From: Paenibacillus ferrarius
GTDB taxonomy: Bacteria; Bacillota; Bacilli; Paenibacillales; NBRC-103111
Reading direction: 5' to 3'
DNA length: 49,947 nt
Assembly (NCBI RefSeq): GCF_002027705.1
Contig: NZ_MBTG01000040.1
Span: 1 to 49,947 of the forward strand
Positions 1-8,347 of the stretch are shown piece after piece. The notes below the pieces were generated by a model. The model did not search any database. It was not told the DNA's origin and saw only the letters and a list, made by a program, of their open reading frames with translations. Made by a program: the position numbers and the translations under genes. Positions within the stretch are counted from its first letter, which is position 1, and each line of letters begins with the position of its first letter.

Positions 1-63
1 AACTGGAACTGGAACTGGAACTGGAACTGGAACTGGAACTGGAACTGGAACTGGAACTGGAAC
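1..63. repeat. (AACTGG)n hexanucleotide microsatellite
   Basis: Ten perfect head-to-tail copies of AACTGG, cut by the left edge of the window, so the full length is unknown. In frame 1 it reads Asn-Trp repeats ending at a TGA (70-72) just before a terminator hairpin. In the other frames it reads Thr-Gly or Glu-Leu. It could be the 3' end of an upstream gene or a non-coding repeat; the window cannot decide. Confidence 0.9.
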
Positions 64-70
64 AAAAAAT

Positions 71-119
71 GAGCTGCCCTCAAGTAGGTTTACTACTTTA
101 AGGAACAGCTCTTTTTTAT
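71..119 (+). terminator. Intrinsic terminator, one copy of a repeated palindrome
   Basis: Long stem: GAGCTG (71-76) pairs with CAGCTC (106-111), and CTCAAGTAG pairs imperfectly with CTACTTTAAG, followed by TTTTTT. Its reverse complement closely matches the hairpin at 37563-37613, so it belongs to a dispersed palindromic family. It would end transcription entering from the left. Confidence 0.75.
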
Positions 120-374
120 TTGGTTTTTTATCTTTTAATTTTTTTATCTTTTAGGTTTTTATCTTTTAATTTTCATCTTCCATCAATAAAACAAGAGACC
201 AAATCACATTTCTTCCGATTCCCGCAAGTTAAGCCATACGCCTTTTCGCGTTCTGACTTGAACGCATGCAGCGTAGGAAAATTGCCCGTTCTAACAGGCA
301 AATGTTCGCTGCAATCGGGCGATATGTTCGTAAAATGACGCAGATGTACCTATACGGTAAGTGGAAAAACGGCC
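120..374. other. Intergenic stretch without a recognisable gene
   Basis: A T-rich segment with repeated TTTTTATCTTTTA-like words (120-180) is followed by about 200 bases of mixed sequence leading to the sugar operon promoter. I see no credible coding region; the short open frames lack a ribosome binding site. Confidence 0.6.
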
Positions 375-403
375 TATAATCAGCCATATAGAAAGCGCTA
401 TCA
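375..403 (+). promoter_or_regulatory. -10 box and CcpA-type cre site
   Basis: A perfect TATAAT lies at 375-380; no good -35 box is visible at 17 bp. AGAAAGCGCTATCA at 390-403 matches 13 of 14 positions of the cre consensus TGWAANCGNTNWCA. A cre site overlapping the expected start of transcription normally gives CcpA repression, which would put the downstream sugar operon under carbon catabolite control. The match is seen; the regulation is inferred. Confidence 0.55.
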
Positions 404-452
404 TATCTGAACAGAGGTAATTGGGGGGAGTCATTTGGAAAAGGGAATTGTG

Positions 453-1400
453 ATGAAACGCAGTCATGCGGCAGCCAAAACACGCGGAGGAATTCGCGAA
501 GCAGCATTAAAGAGCTTCAAGAAACATTGGCAATTGTATCTCATTGTGATACCGCCAGCGTTGTTTTTTATTATTTTCAAATATTATCCGATGTTAAATG
601 CCGTTTTGGCCTTTAAGGATTATAACGTCACCAAAGGGATTTGGGGCAGCCCGTGGGTAGGCTTTAAGCATTTTAAGCTGTTTTTCGAAAATCCGTTGTT
701 CTGGACATTAATTAAAAATACGATCCTGATTAGCGGCTATCTTTTAATTGTCGGCTTTCCGATTCCCATCATATTGGCGTTGGCCCTTAATGAGATTCGT
801 AATGGCAGGTTCAAACGACTTGTGCAACTCGTATCGTTTGCTCCTTATTTTATATCGACGGTTGTGATGGTATCGATTATTATGCTGTTTTTAGCGCCAA
901 GGCTGGGTTTCTTTAATGTTATGATGAACCACCTCGGGATGAATTCGATTAATTTCCTCGGGGAGCCAGGGATGTTTCGTTCCATCTATGTATGGTCCGA
1001 CATTTGGCAGACAGCTGGATATTCAGCGGTTATTTTCTTGGCTGCTCTGGCTGGTGTCGATCCAGCCCTGTATGAAGCGGCTAAGGTGGATGGTGCGTCG
1101 CGCTTTCAGAAAATTCGTCATATTGATTTGCCAGGCATTATGCCGACGATCACGATTGTTTTTATTTTAAATGTGGGCAGTGTGATGTCTATCGGATTTG
1201 AGAAGATATATCTGCTGCAGAACCCGCTGAACAAAATTAATTCGGAAATCATTGCTACCTACGTGTATCAAATTGGTTTGTTGAATGCGAACTACAGCTT
1301 CGCAACTGCGGTGGGTTTGTTTAATTCAGCTATTAATTTGCTGCTGCTGGTCGTGGTTAATATGCTGGCTAAGCGATTATCAAACACAAGTATTTGGTAG
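453..1400 (+). CDS. Carbohydrate ABC transporter permease (LplB family)
   Basis: Integral membrane subunit of a CUT1-type sugar importer. About six hydrophobic spans are visible, beginning with LYLIVIPPALFFIIF. The EAA loop that docks on the ATPase is present (EAAKVDGASRFQKI then LPGI). The length of about 316 residues is normal. I prefer ATG 453, with AAGGGA six bases upstream. TTG 435, behind GGGGGGAG (423-430), is an alternative only four bases from its site. It is first of three genes (permease, permease, binding protein). No ATPase gene is present, as is usual for this family, which shares an MsmX/UgpC-like ATPase encoded elsewhere. The substrate cannot be read from sequence; the neighbouring GH27 enzyme suggests a released sugar or oligosaccharide. 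Confidence 0.9.
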   Translation: MKRSHAAAKTRGGIREAALKSFKKHWQLYLIVIPPALFFIIFKYYPMLNAVLAFKDYNVTKGIWGSPWVGFKHFKLFFENPLFWTLIKNTILISGYLLIVGFPIPIILALALNEIRNGRFKRLVQLVSFAPYFISTVVMVSIIMLFLAPRLGFFNVMMNHLGMNSINFLGEPGMFRSIYVWSDIWQTAGYSAVIFLAALAGVDPALYEAAKVDGASRFQKIRHIDLPGIMPTITIVFILNVGSVMSIGFEKIYLLQNPLNKINSEIIATYVYQIGLLNANYSFATAVGLFNSAINLLLLVVVNMLAKRLSNTSIW

Positions 1401-1418
1401 AGGAAGGGGTGCGAACAC

Positions 1419-2315
1419 ATGAATAGGACGACATCATCGATCAAGGATTCGGTCGGGGATAAACTTTTTTTAATGGGCATCTACGTGGTCTTAGGCCTCG
1501 TTTTGATTGTTGTGTTGTATCCGCTTATTTATATTTTGAGCAGCTCCTTCAGCAGTCCGTCGGCGGTAACTTCAGGCCGTGTGTGGTTGTATCCGGTGGA
1601 ATTTTCGCTTAAAGGTTATGCGAGTCTGATGGATAATCCGAAGATCGTTACTGGCTATGCCAATTCGCTGTTCTATACAGCGGTCGGCACGGTGATAAGT
1701 GTAAGCCTTACCATTATGATTGCGTATCCGTTGTCGCGTCATACTTTTTTTGGGCGGAATGTGCTCATGATGCTGATTACGTTCACTATGCTGTTCAGTG
1801 GAGGTTTGATTCCGATGTATCTCGTCGTGAAGCAAATGGGGCTTATTGATACAAGGTGGGCCATCTTGATTCCCAATGCGATTTGGGTATGGCAGGTCAT
1901 CATTACACGTACATTTTTTCAAGCTTCTATCCCCGGCGAGCTGATTGATGCTAGTGAAATTGATGGCTGCAGCGATATTCGCTTTCTGCGAAGTGTCGTC
2001 GTGCCGCTGTCCAAACCAATCATTGCTGTGCTCGTTTTAATGTATGCGGTAGGACAATGGAATGCCTATTTCGATGCGCTTATTTATTTGAAAACGGCGA
2101 GTTTGTTTCCACTCCAGCTCATCCTGCGAAGCATTATCATTCTGAACAACAGTTCCAATGCGACCGATGCTTTAAAATTGGTGGAACGGCAGCAGCTAGC
2201 TGAGCTTTTGAAGTATTCACTTATCGTCGTGGCCACGTTGCCAGTCCTCATTATTTATCCGTTTGTGCAGCGTTTTTTCGTTCAGGGGATGCTGGTGGGG
2301 TCGGTTAAAGGTTAA
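1419..2315 (+). CDS. Carbohydrate ABC transporter permease (YtcP family)
   Basis: Second membrane subunit, partner of the preceding permease and only 18 bases downstream. The N-terminus (DKLFLMGIYVVLGLVLIVVL then YPLIYILSSSFSSP) and the terminal VQRFFVQGMLVGSVKG are typical of YtcP/AraQ-like proteins. The EAA-type loop reads DASEIDGCSDIRF then VVPLSKP. There are about six transmembrane spans in 298 residues. The ATG follows AGGAAGGGG. It should form a heterodimeric channel with the LplB-like subunit. Confidence 0.92.
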   Translation: MNRTTSSIKDSVGDKLFLMGIYVVLGLVLIVVLYPLIYILSSSFSSPSAVTSGRVWLYPVEFSLKGYASLMDNPKIVTGYANSLFYTAVGTVISVSLTIMIAYPLSRHTFFGRNVLMMLITFTMLFSGGLIPMYLVVKQMGLIDTRWAILIPNAIWVWQVIITRTFFQASIPGELIDASEIDGCSDIRFLRSVVVPLSKPIIAVLVLMYAVGQWNAYFDALIYLKTASLFPLQLILRSIIILNNSSNATDALKLVERQQLAELLKYSLIVVATLPVLIIYPFVQRFFVQGMLVGSVKG

Positions 2316-2465
2316 AGCTAATCTTGCTGATAATCAAGAGGAAGCAGGGATGGAAGTCCCTTTGAAGAATTGAAAGGGGTGATAGCTATACGATAACAAA
2401 TGGATAATACCTAATAATTAATCTCATATTCATTTCGTCAGTTCAATAAAAAGGGAGCGGATTAC

Positions 2466-4142
2466 ATGAAAAGAAAATCGGTCATCGCTTTGTCTTGCGT
2501 ATTGATGGTCAGTCTGTTTGTTGCGGCATGTTCGCAAAACGACCAGAGTGCGGGAACGTCAAAGCCTACAACAGAGACAGCAACTGCAGGTGCAGCACAA
2601 GCAGGTAAACCTGTACAAATTAGCGTGTTTGCTCAACAGGACAATACGATAGATTTGAATACAAACTTGTTCACGAAGCATTTGGAAAGCAAGTTTAATG
2701 CTAAATTCAAGTTCGATGTTATTCCCTACGATGGCGCCAAAGAAAAACGTCAAATCTCGCTGGCCAGCGGGGATTATCCGGAGTCCTATATCCTAACTTC
2801 GTATATTGATCAGTTCTCGCAAGCTGATTTGCTGAAATTCGGCAAGCAAGGTGTTATATTGCCTTTGAATGATTTGATTGATCAGTACGCACCGAATATT
2901 AAAGCAGCAATGGCCAAAGAGCCTACGTTCAAAAGCTTCATCACAGCACCGGACGGTAAGATTTATGGTCTAGGTTCCTATACGGAATGCTTCCACTGCT
3001 CTTATCCCAACAAGATGTGGATCAATACTAGCTGGTTGAAAAAATTGAATCTGGAAATGCCCAAAACGACAGAGGATTTCAAGAAAGTACTGGAAGCCTT
3101 CAAGAAAAATGATCCAAACGGAAACGGCAAAGCCGATGAAGTACCGCTAAGCGGGTCCATCGAAGACTTCGGGGTACGTGTCATTCCGTTCTTAATGAAT
3201 GGCTTCATCTATAATGATGATCGCAATTATTTGAACCTCAAGAACGGCAAAGTAGATACAGCGGCGAATAAGCCGGAATGGAAAGAAGGACTTGCCTACA
3301 TCAAATCGCTGTATGAAGAGGGACTCATTGATCCGGGCGCATTTACACAAAATGCCGAAGCCTACAAAAAAATCGGTGAGAACGCAAGCGGTCAAATCCT
3401 TGGAGCGGGAGCTGGCATGCACCCTGCCATTTTCGTGAACATCGATAAAGGCAACAAAAACTCAGCTGATTACAATCCGGTACCTCCACTGACAGGACCG
3501 CATGGTTCGTTCGCTACACACGACGGGGGCGGATTAACGCCAGGCGCGAAATTCGTCATTACGAATAAAGCGAGCAAAGAAGCCCAAATTACGTTGATCA
3601 AAATGGTCGATTACATGTTCACCATGGAAGGTCAAACGAATGCGGCATCCGGGATGGAAGGGATTGACTGGAGAAAGCCCAAAGAAGGTGAAGTTGCGTT
3701 AGGCAAAGGGGTTACACCGCAAATCGCAACGATTCCTGCTGTTGATGGTCAACCTCCACGCAATGCTGGATGGAGCGGGATGGGACATTTCTATCAACCA
3801 GCCGCCTATCGCGATAGCTTCGTGCAAGGAACGGATATTTATGATTCGGCTAACTACGAGCGCAGATTATATGATGCAACGCTTCTGTATCAAGGACACG
3901 AGCCAAAGGAACTGTTCCCGATGTGGGCCGTTTGGATTGATCCGGCTCTGACGGATGAAGCTACAATTTTACAAACCAACATTAAAAGCTATATTGAGCA
4001 AAGCGCGCTTCAATTCATCACAGGCAATAAAGATTTGACGAAGGATTGGGATGCGTATGTCAAAGGTCTGGATAATTTGAAGGTCGGCCGTTATCTCGAA
4101 ATTTTACAGAAGGCGTATGATGCTGCAGCAATTAAAAAATAA
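2466..4142 (+). CDS. Sugar-binding lipoprotein of the ABC transporter (LplA-like)
   Basis: Extracellular solute-binding protein of 558 residues, a usual length for the LplA-like group that pairs with LplB/YtcP permeases. The N-terminus has basic residues, a hydrophobic stretch and the lipobox LFVAAC with Cys22, so it should be lipid-anchored outside the membrane. A Ser/Thr/Ala-rich linker (about 24-45) leads to the binding domain. The ATG is preceded by AAAGGGAGCGG. The 150-base gap after the permease holds no clear terminator, so the three genes are probably one operon. The terminator just after the stop should lower expression of the enzyme downstream. Confidence 0.92.
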   Translation: MKRKSVIALSCVLMVSLFVAACSQNDQSAGTSKPTTETATAGAAQAGKPVQISVFAQQDNTIDLNTNLFTKHLESKFNAKFKFDVIPYDGAKEKRQISLASGDYPESYILTSYIDQFSQADLLKFGKQGVILPLNDLIDQYAPNIKAAMAKEPTFKSFITAPDGKIYGLGSYTECFHCSYPNKMWINTSWLKKLNLEMPKTTEDFKKVLEAFKKNDPNGNGKADEVPLSGSIEDFGVRVIPFLMNGFIYNDDRNYLNLKNGKVDTAANKPEWKEGLAYIKSLYEEGLIDPGAFTQNAEAYKKIGENASGQILGAGAGMHPAIFVNIDKGNKNSADYNPVPPLTGPHGSFATHDGGGLTPGAKFVITNKASKEAQITLIKMVDYMFTMEGQTNAASGMEGIDWRKPKEGEVALGKGVTPQIATIPAVDGQPPRNAGWSGMGHFYQPAAYRDSFVQGTDIYDSANYERRLYDATLLYQGHEPKELFPMWAVWIDPALTDEATILQTNIKSYIEQSALQFITGNKDLTKDWDAYVKGLDNLKVGRYLEILQKAYDAAAIKK

Positions 4143-4158
4143 GTGAAAGAGAAGTCAG

Positions 4159-4200
4159 GTCAGGTGTTTGATCACGATATTGAGCACCTGGCTTTTTTTT
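4159..4200 (+). terminator. Intrinsic terminator after the binding protein
   Basis: CAGGTG (4161-4166) pairs with CACCTG (4185-4190), followed by GC and eight T. It sits only 30 bases before the GH27 start, leaving no room for a separate promoter, so that gene probably depends on read-through. Confidence 0.8.
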
Positions 4201-4230
4201 GCCAATCTAGCGTTAAAGGGGATGTATGAT

Positions 4231-6681
4231 GTGGGGAAAAAGAGGAAAAACATGCGAATATTCGTAACTTTTACGATATTCGTTAGTTTGTTGTTGGCCG
4301 CCTATTTGCCAGCCAATACGCAAGTTGCTCACGCCGCTAATAATGGTTTGGCACAAAAACCGTTAATGGGCTGGAGCAGCTACAGCATGCAAAGCTACAC
4401 CAATAGTGCAAACTGGATTACCGCAGCTCAGATTAAAGCACAGTCCGATGCGATGCATACAACACTTCAGCCGCATGGCTATACGTATATTAATGTGGAT
4501 GCCGGGTGGAGTTCAGGTGCAGACGCGTATGGCCGACCTCAACCTAGTGCGACTTTGTATCCGAATGGATTAAGTGATGTTATTAATTACGTGCATAATA
4601 ATGGGCAAAAGTTTGGATTGTATTTTATCCCAGGGATGTCGCCTGCTGTGTACAATGCAAATTTGCCGATCTTGGGAACTTCCTGCCACGCGCAGGACAT
4701 TGTAGTTCTCCCCCTGACAACAGCGGATTATTGGAATATCGGGTATAAAATTAATTTTGCGAATCCATGCGCACAGAGCTATATTACCTCAATTGCCGAT
4801 CAAATTGCTTCGTGGGGCGTTGATTTCGTGAAGTTCGATAGCGTAACGCCAGGCTCTGGACATAACGATACGACAATTGATGCTCGCGATGATGTCAAGG
4901 CATGGTCTCAGGCTTTGGCGCCGCATCAAATCTGGTTCGAACTTTCGTGGGCATTGGATCATAATTATGCCAGCACGTGGAAGCAGTACGCGAATGGCTG
5001 GCGTGTAGACTGGGACGTTGAGTGTTATTGCGGAACGACGGCATTGACGGCTTGGCCCAATATTGCCAGACTCTTCCCTGATGCCAATCAGTGGTGGCGG
5101 GAAGCAGGGGCGGGGGGCTGGAACGATTTTGATTCTCTGGACATCGGCAACGGCGCCATGGATGGCATGACGCAGGATGAACGCCAAACAGCTATGTCCC
5201 TTTGGGCGATGTCATCGGCTCAGCTGTATACAGGCAATGATTTAACTAATTTGGACAGCTATGGCATTCAATTATTGACCAATGATGAAGTGATCGCCGT
5301 CAATCAAGCGGGTCATCCAGCGCATCCTGTCTCCATGGCATCGAATCAGCAAGTCTGGTATGCCAATAACGGCGATGGCAGCTATACGGTAGGTTTGTTT
5401 AATCTCGGAAGCTCAAGCTCGGCAGTGACGGTGAATTGGAATGATATCGGGCTGAACGGTCCAGCCAGCGTACGCGATTTGTGGAGCCATTCCGATCTCG
5501 GTACCTATAACATGGGCTATAGCTCTGTTAATTTGGCTTCTCATGCATCTCGGTTGTTGAAAGTAACTGCTCTTGGCGGTTCTGTTACCGTTAATGATGA
5601 TGATACGGGTATTGTTTACAATGGGGCTTGGGCGCGGAGCTACAGCCGCGGATTTGGGGATTACCAGGATGATGTGCATTTTACCGAGACGAACAACGAT
5701 TCCTTTCAGTATTCTTTTGCAGGCACAGGTGTTGATCTCATTACGGAAAAGGATTCCTCTCAAGGGAACATGGACATCTACGTGGATAATGTGTTCAAGC
5801 AAACCGTGAATACGTACAACACCACACGATTAGCCGGGCAAAAAGTGTACAGCATTACCGGTCTTCCCAATGGTGTGCATACGATCAAAGCCGTTAAAAA
5901 ATCGGGAACGTATATGCTGTTGGATAAGCTGATCTTTAACGTGCCGTCTCCTGTACAGATAAATGACACCAATCCGGCCATCACCTATTCAGGGACTTGG
6001 TCGCTCAGCAGCGCAAGAGGCTTTGGGGATTACCAGGATGATGTACATTTTACACAAACCAATAACGATTATGTGCAAATCAGCTTTACAGGCACAGGCA
6101 TTGATTTGATTGCTGAAAAGGATTCCTCTCAAGGCAATGTTGATATCTACATCGACAATGTGTTCAAACAAACGGTGAGTGCCTATAATCCCAGCCGTAT
6201 TGTTCAGCAAACCTTATACAGCATTTCCGGGCTTTCCAGCGGGACTCATACGATCAAAGCCGTGAAGAAATCGGGAACATACATGCTGCTGGATAAATTT
6301 AACGTACAGGATACGAGGATTCAATTCAATGATACAGATCCTGCTGTTGCGTATTCAGGCGCTTGGTCGCTAAACAGCAACAGAGGGTTTGGTGATTACA
6401 ACAATGATGTTCATTTCACACAAACCAACAATGACTACTTGCAATTCTCCTTTACGGGAACCGGTATCGAATGGATCACGGAGAAAGATCCAGGCCAAGG
6501 CAATGTTGATATTTATATCGACAATGTGTTCAAACAAACCGTGAATACCTACAACGCTGCACGCTTAGCGCAGCAATCGTTGTACAGCATTTCCGGGCTA
6601 TCCAGTGGCACGCATACGTTCAAAGCTGTGAAAAAAACAGGGACCTACATGCTTTCGGATGCGCTGATCGTAACCCCGTAA
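4231..6681 (+). CDS. Secreted GH27-family glycosidase with three C-terminal repeat modules
   Basis: Secreted enzyme of about 816 residues. I choose GTG 4231 (AAGGGG nine bases upstream); ATG 4252 behind AAGAGG is also possible. The reading frame upstream runs into the terminator. A Sec signal ends near AHA. The catalytic barrel opens with KPLMGWSSYSMQ. Predicted nucleophile is Asp203 (VDFVKFDS), acid/base Asp262 (GWRVDWDVE), and GGWNDFDSLDIGNG is the later conserved stretch. Classical alpha-galactosidases carry a DDCW motif that binds galactose; here the equivalent reads INVDAGW, so the substrate may not be galactose. GH27 also contains alpha-N-acetylgalactosaminidases, isomaltodextranases and beta-L-arabinopyranosidases. 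After a beta domain come three tandem modules of about 115-120 residues (nucleotides about 5581-5949, 5950-6309, 6316-6678), each with GFGDY, NDVHFT or DDVHFT, and DNVFKQTV. They are probably glycan-binding (inference). Confidence 0.88.
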   Translation: MGKKRKNMRIFVTFTIFVSLLLAAYLPANTQVAHAANNGLAQKPLMGWSSYSMQSYTNSANWITAAQIKAQSDAMHTTLQPHGYTYINVDAGWSSGADAYGRPQPSATLYPNGLSDVINYVHNNGQKFGLYFIPGMSPAVYNANLPILGTSCHAQDIVVLPLTTADYWNIGYKINFANPCAQSYITSIADQIASWGVDFVKFDSVTPGSGHNDTTIDARDDVKAWSQALAPHQIWFELSWALDHNYASTWKQYANGWRVDWDVECYCGTTALTAWPNIARLFPDANQWWREAGAGGWNDFDSLDIGNGAMDGMTQDERQTAMSLWAMSSAQLYTGNDLTNLDSYGIQLLTNDEVIAVNQAGHPAHPVSMASNQQVWYANNGDGSYTVGLFNLGSSSSAVTVNWNDIGLNGPASVRDLWSHSDLGTYNMGYSSVNLASHASRLLKVTALGGSVTVNDDDTGIVYNGAWARSYSRGFGDYQDDVHFTETNNDSFQYSFAGTGVDLITEKDSSQGNMDIYVDNVFKQTVNTYNTTRLAGQKVYSITGLPNGVHTIKAVKKSGTYMLLDKLIFNVPSPVQINDTNPAITYSGTWSLSSARGFGDYQDDVHFTQTNNDYVQISFTGTGIDLIAEKDSSQGNVDIYIDNVFKQTVSAYNPSRIVQQTLYSISGLSSGTHTIKAVKKSGTYMLLDKFNVQDTRIQFNDTDPAVAYSGAWSLNSNRGFGDYNNDVHFTQTNNDYLQFSFTGTGIEWITEKDPGQGNVDIYIDNVFKQTVNTYNAARLAQQSLYSISGLSSGTHTFKAVKKTGTYMLSDALIVTP

Positions 6682-6685
6682 GTGA

Positions 6686-6732
6686 AAAGCTTGGAGCTCT
6701 TCTTGCCTATGAAGAAGGGCTTCAAGTTTTAT
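6686..6732 (+). terminator. Intrinsic terminator after GH27
   Basis: An 18-base left arm (6687-6704) pairs with 6711-6728 around a short loop, with a few mismatches. The run of T after it is short (TTTT, then ATCG). Confidence 0.65.
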
Positions 6733-6792
6733 CGTTTGATAACCATCAATCATACATGATATATTAAAAGAAAAATGTTGGGTGAGGATCAA

Positions 6793-7470
6793 ATGGGAAG
6801 TAAAATCAGTCGTGTTAATATAACGGAAGAAATCTACCGTATTGTCAAAGAAGATATCCTGTCACATAAACTAAAATCAGGCGAGAAAATTAACATCGAT
6901 CAATTAGCACGCAATTTAGAAGTCAGCAATATTCCGATTAGGGAAGCGCTTTCCCGATTGCAATCCGAAGGATTCATCCATGTAATTCCGTTCAAGGGGA
7001 TGTTTGTGAATATGATGAGCCTCAAGGATTTGAACGAGCTATATGAAATCAGAATGCAGCTCGAACCGCTGGCGGTAGAAAAAGCGACGAATCATCTGCC
7101 TGCTGAAGTGCTGGAACACCTGCAAGCTACGATGGATTCGCTCCACAACAATCCTTCTACGCCATCAGCGAACGGTTTAGACATTATTGATGAAATGAAT
7201 AATTCGATTCATGGAACGATTCTATCCTACTGTGACAATACGAATCTGCAAAACTTGGTCAGAGGGTATATGGAGCAAATCCAGCGATATCTAACCTTTA
7301 TTCAAATAACGCTTGATGTAGACACCACGAATGTCGAGTGGTCGGAGCATCAGGCGATTTTACAGAAGCTGCGTGACCGTGATCCCCAAGGCGCTGCTGC
7401 AGCGATGACCGTCCATTTAAGAAATTCACAAAAACGGACAAACGAGTTTTTTGTGAGGACAGGTGTATAG
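6793..7470 (+). CDS. GntR-family transcriptional regulator (FadR/FCD subfamily)
   Basis: Cytoplasmic DNA-binding regulator of 225 residues. The N-terminal winged helix shows the GntR signature (LKSGEKINIDQLARNLEVSN then IPIREALSRLQSEGFI). The C-terminal helical FCD domain, which binds a small carboxylic acid or sugar acid, spans about residues 80-215. I prefer ATG 6793, five bases after GGTGAGG; the in-frame ATG 6775 has no good site. It follows a terminator and precedes an oxidoreductase and an esterase on the same strand, so it probably controls these or the sugar operon upstream. The effector is unknown. Confidence 0.9.
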   Translation: MGSKISRVNITEEIYRIVKEDILSHKLKSGEKINIDQLARNLEVSNIPIREALSRLQSEGFIHVIPFKGMFVNMMSLKDLNELYEIRMQLEPLAVEKATNHLPAEVLEHLQATMDSLHNNPSTPSANGLDIIDEMNNSIHGTILSYCDNTNLQNLVRGYMEQIQRYLTFIQITLDVDTTNVEWSEHQAILQKLRDRDPQGAAAAMTVHLRNSQKRTNEFFVRTGV

Positions 7471-7536
7471 GCTTTGGGTGAATAGTAACAACAGGAACAT
7501 ATGAATCGTTCAGCTGGATTGGAGGTTAAGGTCTTT

Positions 7537-8307
7537 ATGCAGTTAAAGGGGAAGGTTGCCATTATTACCGGGGCAGGCTCTGGGATCGGAGAAGCTGCGG
7601 CCAAATTATTTGTTAACCATGGGGCAAATGTCATCGTTGCGGACTGGAATGAGGTCCAAGCAGGACGAGTTGTTGATGAAATTAATGCGAAAGTTGCAGG
7701 CTCAAAGCGAGCTTTTGCGGTAAAAGCGGATGTTTCTGCGGAAGCGCAGGTCGAACATGTAGTGAGGGAAACTTTGTCTGCGTTTGGTTCCATTGATATT
7801 CTTTTCAACAACGCAGCTGTTGTTTTACCCAAGGAATTGGAAGAAATTACTGAGACAGAATGGACGCGGACGCTGGATATCAACTTGAAAAGTGTGTATT
7901 TAATGATTAAGCATTGCATCCCCGAAATCCGCAAAAACAAAGGTAATATCGTCAATATGTCCTCCTTGAACGGACTAATCGGGCAGCGGAACAATCCGGT
8001 TTATGCCGCTACCAAAGGGGCGATTATCGCCATGACGAAATCTTTGGCGCTTGATTACGCCAAGGATGGCGTACGTGTAAATTGCCTTTGCCCGGCCGGC
8101 GTTATGACGCCATTATTAGAGCAATGGATTGGACAGCAAGCGGACCCGATGGCTACAGTCCAAGCGTTGACCGACATGCACCCGTTAGGCCGCTGCGCAA
8201 GCGCAGAAGAAATCGCGCAAGCAGCCCTATATTTAGCTAGCGATAGCTCCGCGTTTATTACTGGACTCGCGTTAACTGTAGATGGCGGGGCTTCTTTGGG
8301 TTATTGA
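7537..8307 (+). CDS. SDR-family NAD(P)-dependent oxidoreductase
   Basis: Classical short-chain dehydrogenase of 256 residues, cytoplasmic. The cofactor loop is TGAGSGIG (about residues 11-18). NNAA follows strand 4, the catalytic Ser is in NMSSLNG, and YAATK supplies the Tyr and Lys. The C-terminal ITGLALTVDGG is typical. The start is ATG 7537 behind GGAGG (7521-7525); the in-frame ATG 7501 adds 12 atypical residues. From context it probably oxidises or reduces a sugar or sugar acid released by the locus; the exact substrate cannot be read. Confidence 0.9.
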   Translation: MQLKGKVAIITGAGSGIGEAAAKLFVNHGANVIVADWNEVQAGRVVDEINAKVAGSKRAFAVKADVSAEAQVEHVVRETLSAFGSIDILFNNAAVVLPKELEEITETEWTRTLDINLKSVYLMIKHCIPEIRKNKGNIVNMSSLNGLIGQRNNPVYAATKGAIIAMTKSLALDYAKDGVRVNCLCPAGVMTPLLEQWIGQQADPMATVQALTDMHPLGRCASAEEIAQAALYLASDSSAFITGLALTVDGGASLGY

Positions 8308-8347
8308 ATGAAGCGTGATACAACGACCATCAGAAAGGGAATAACAG

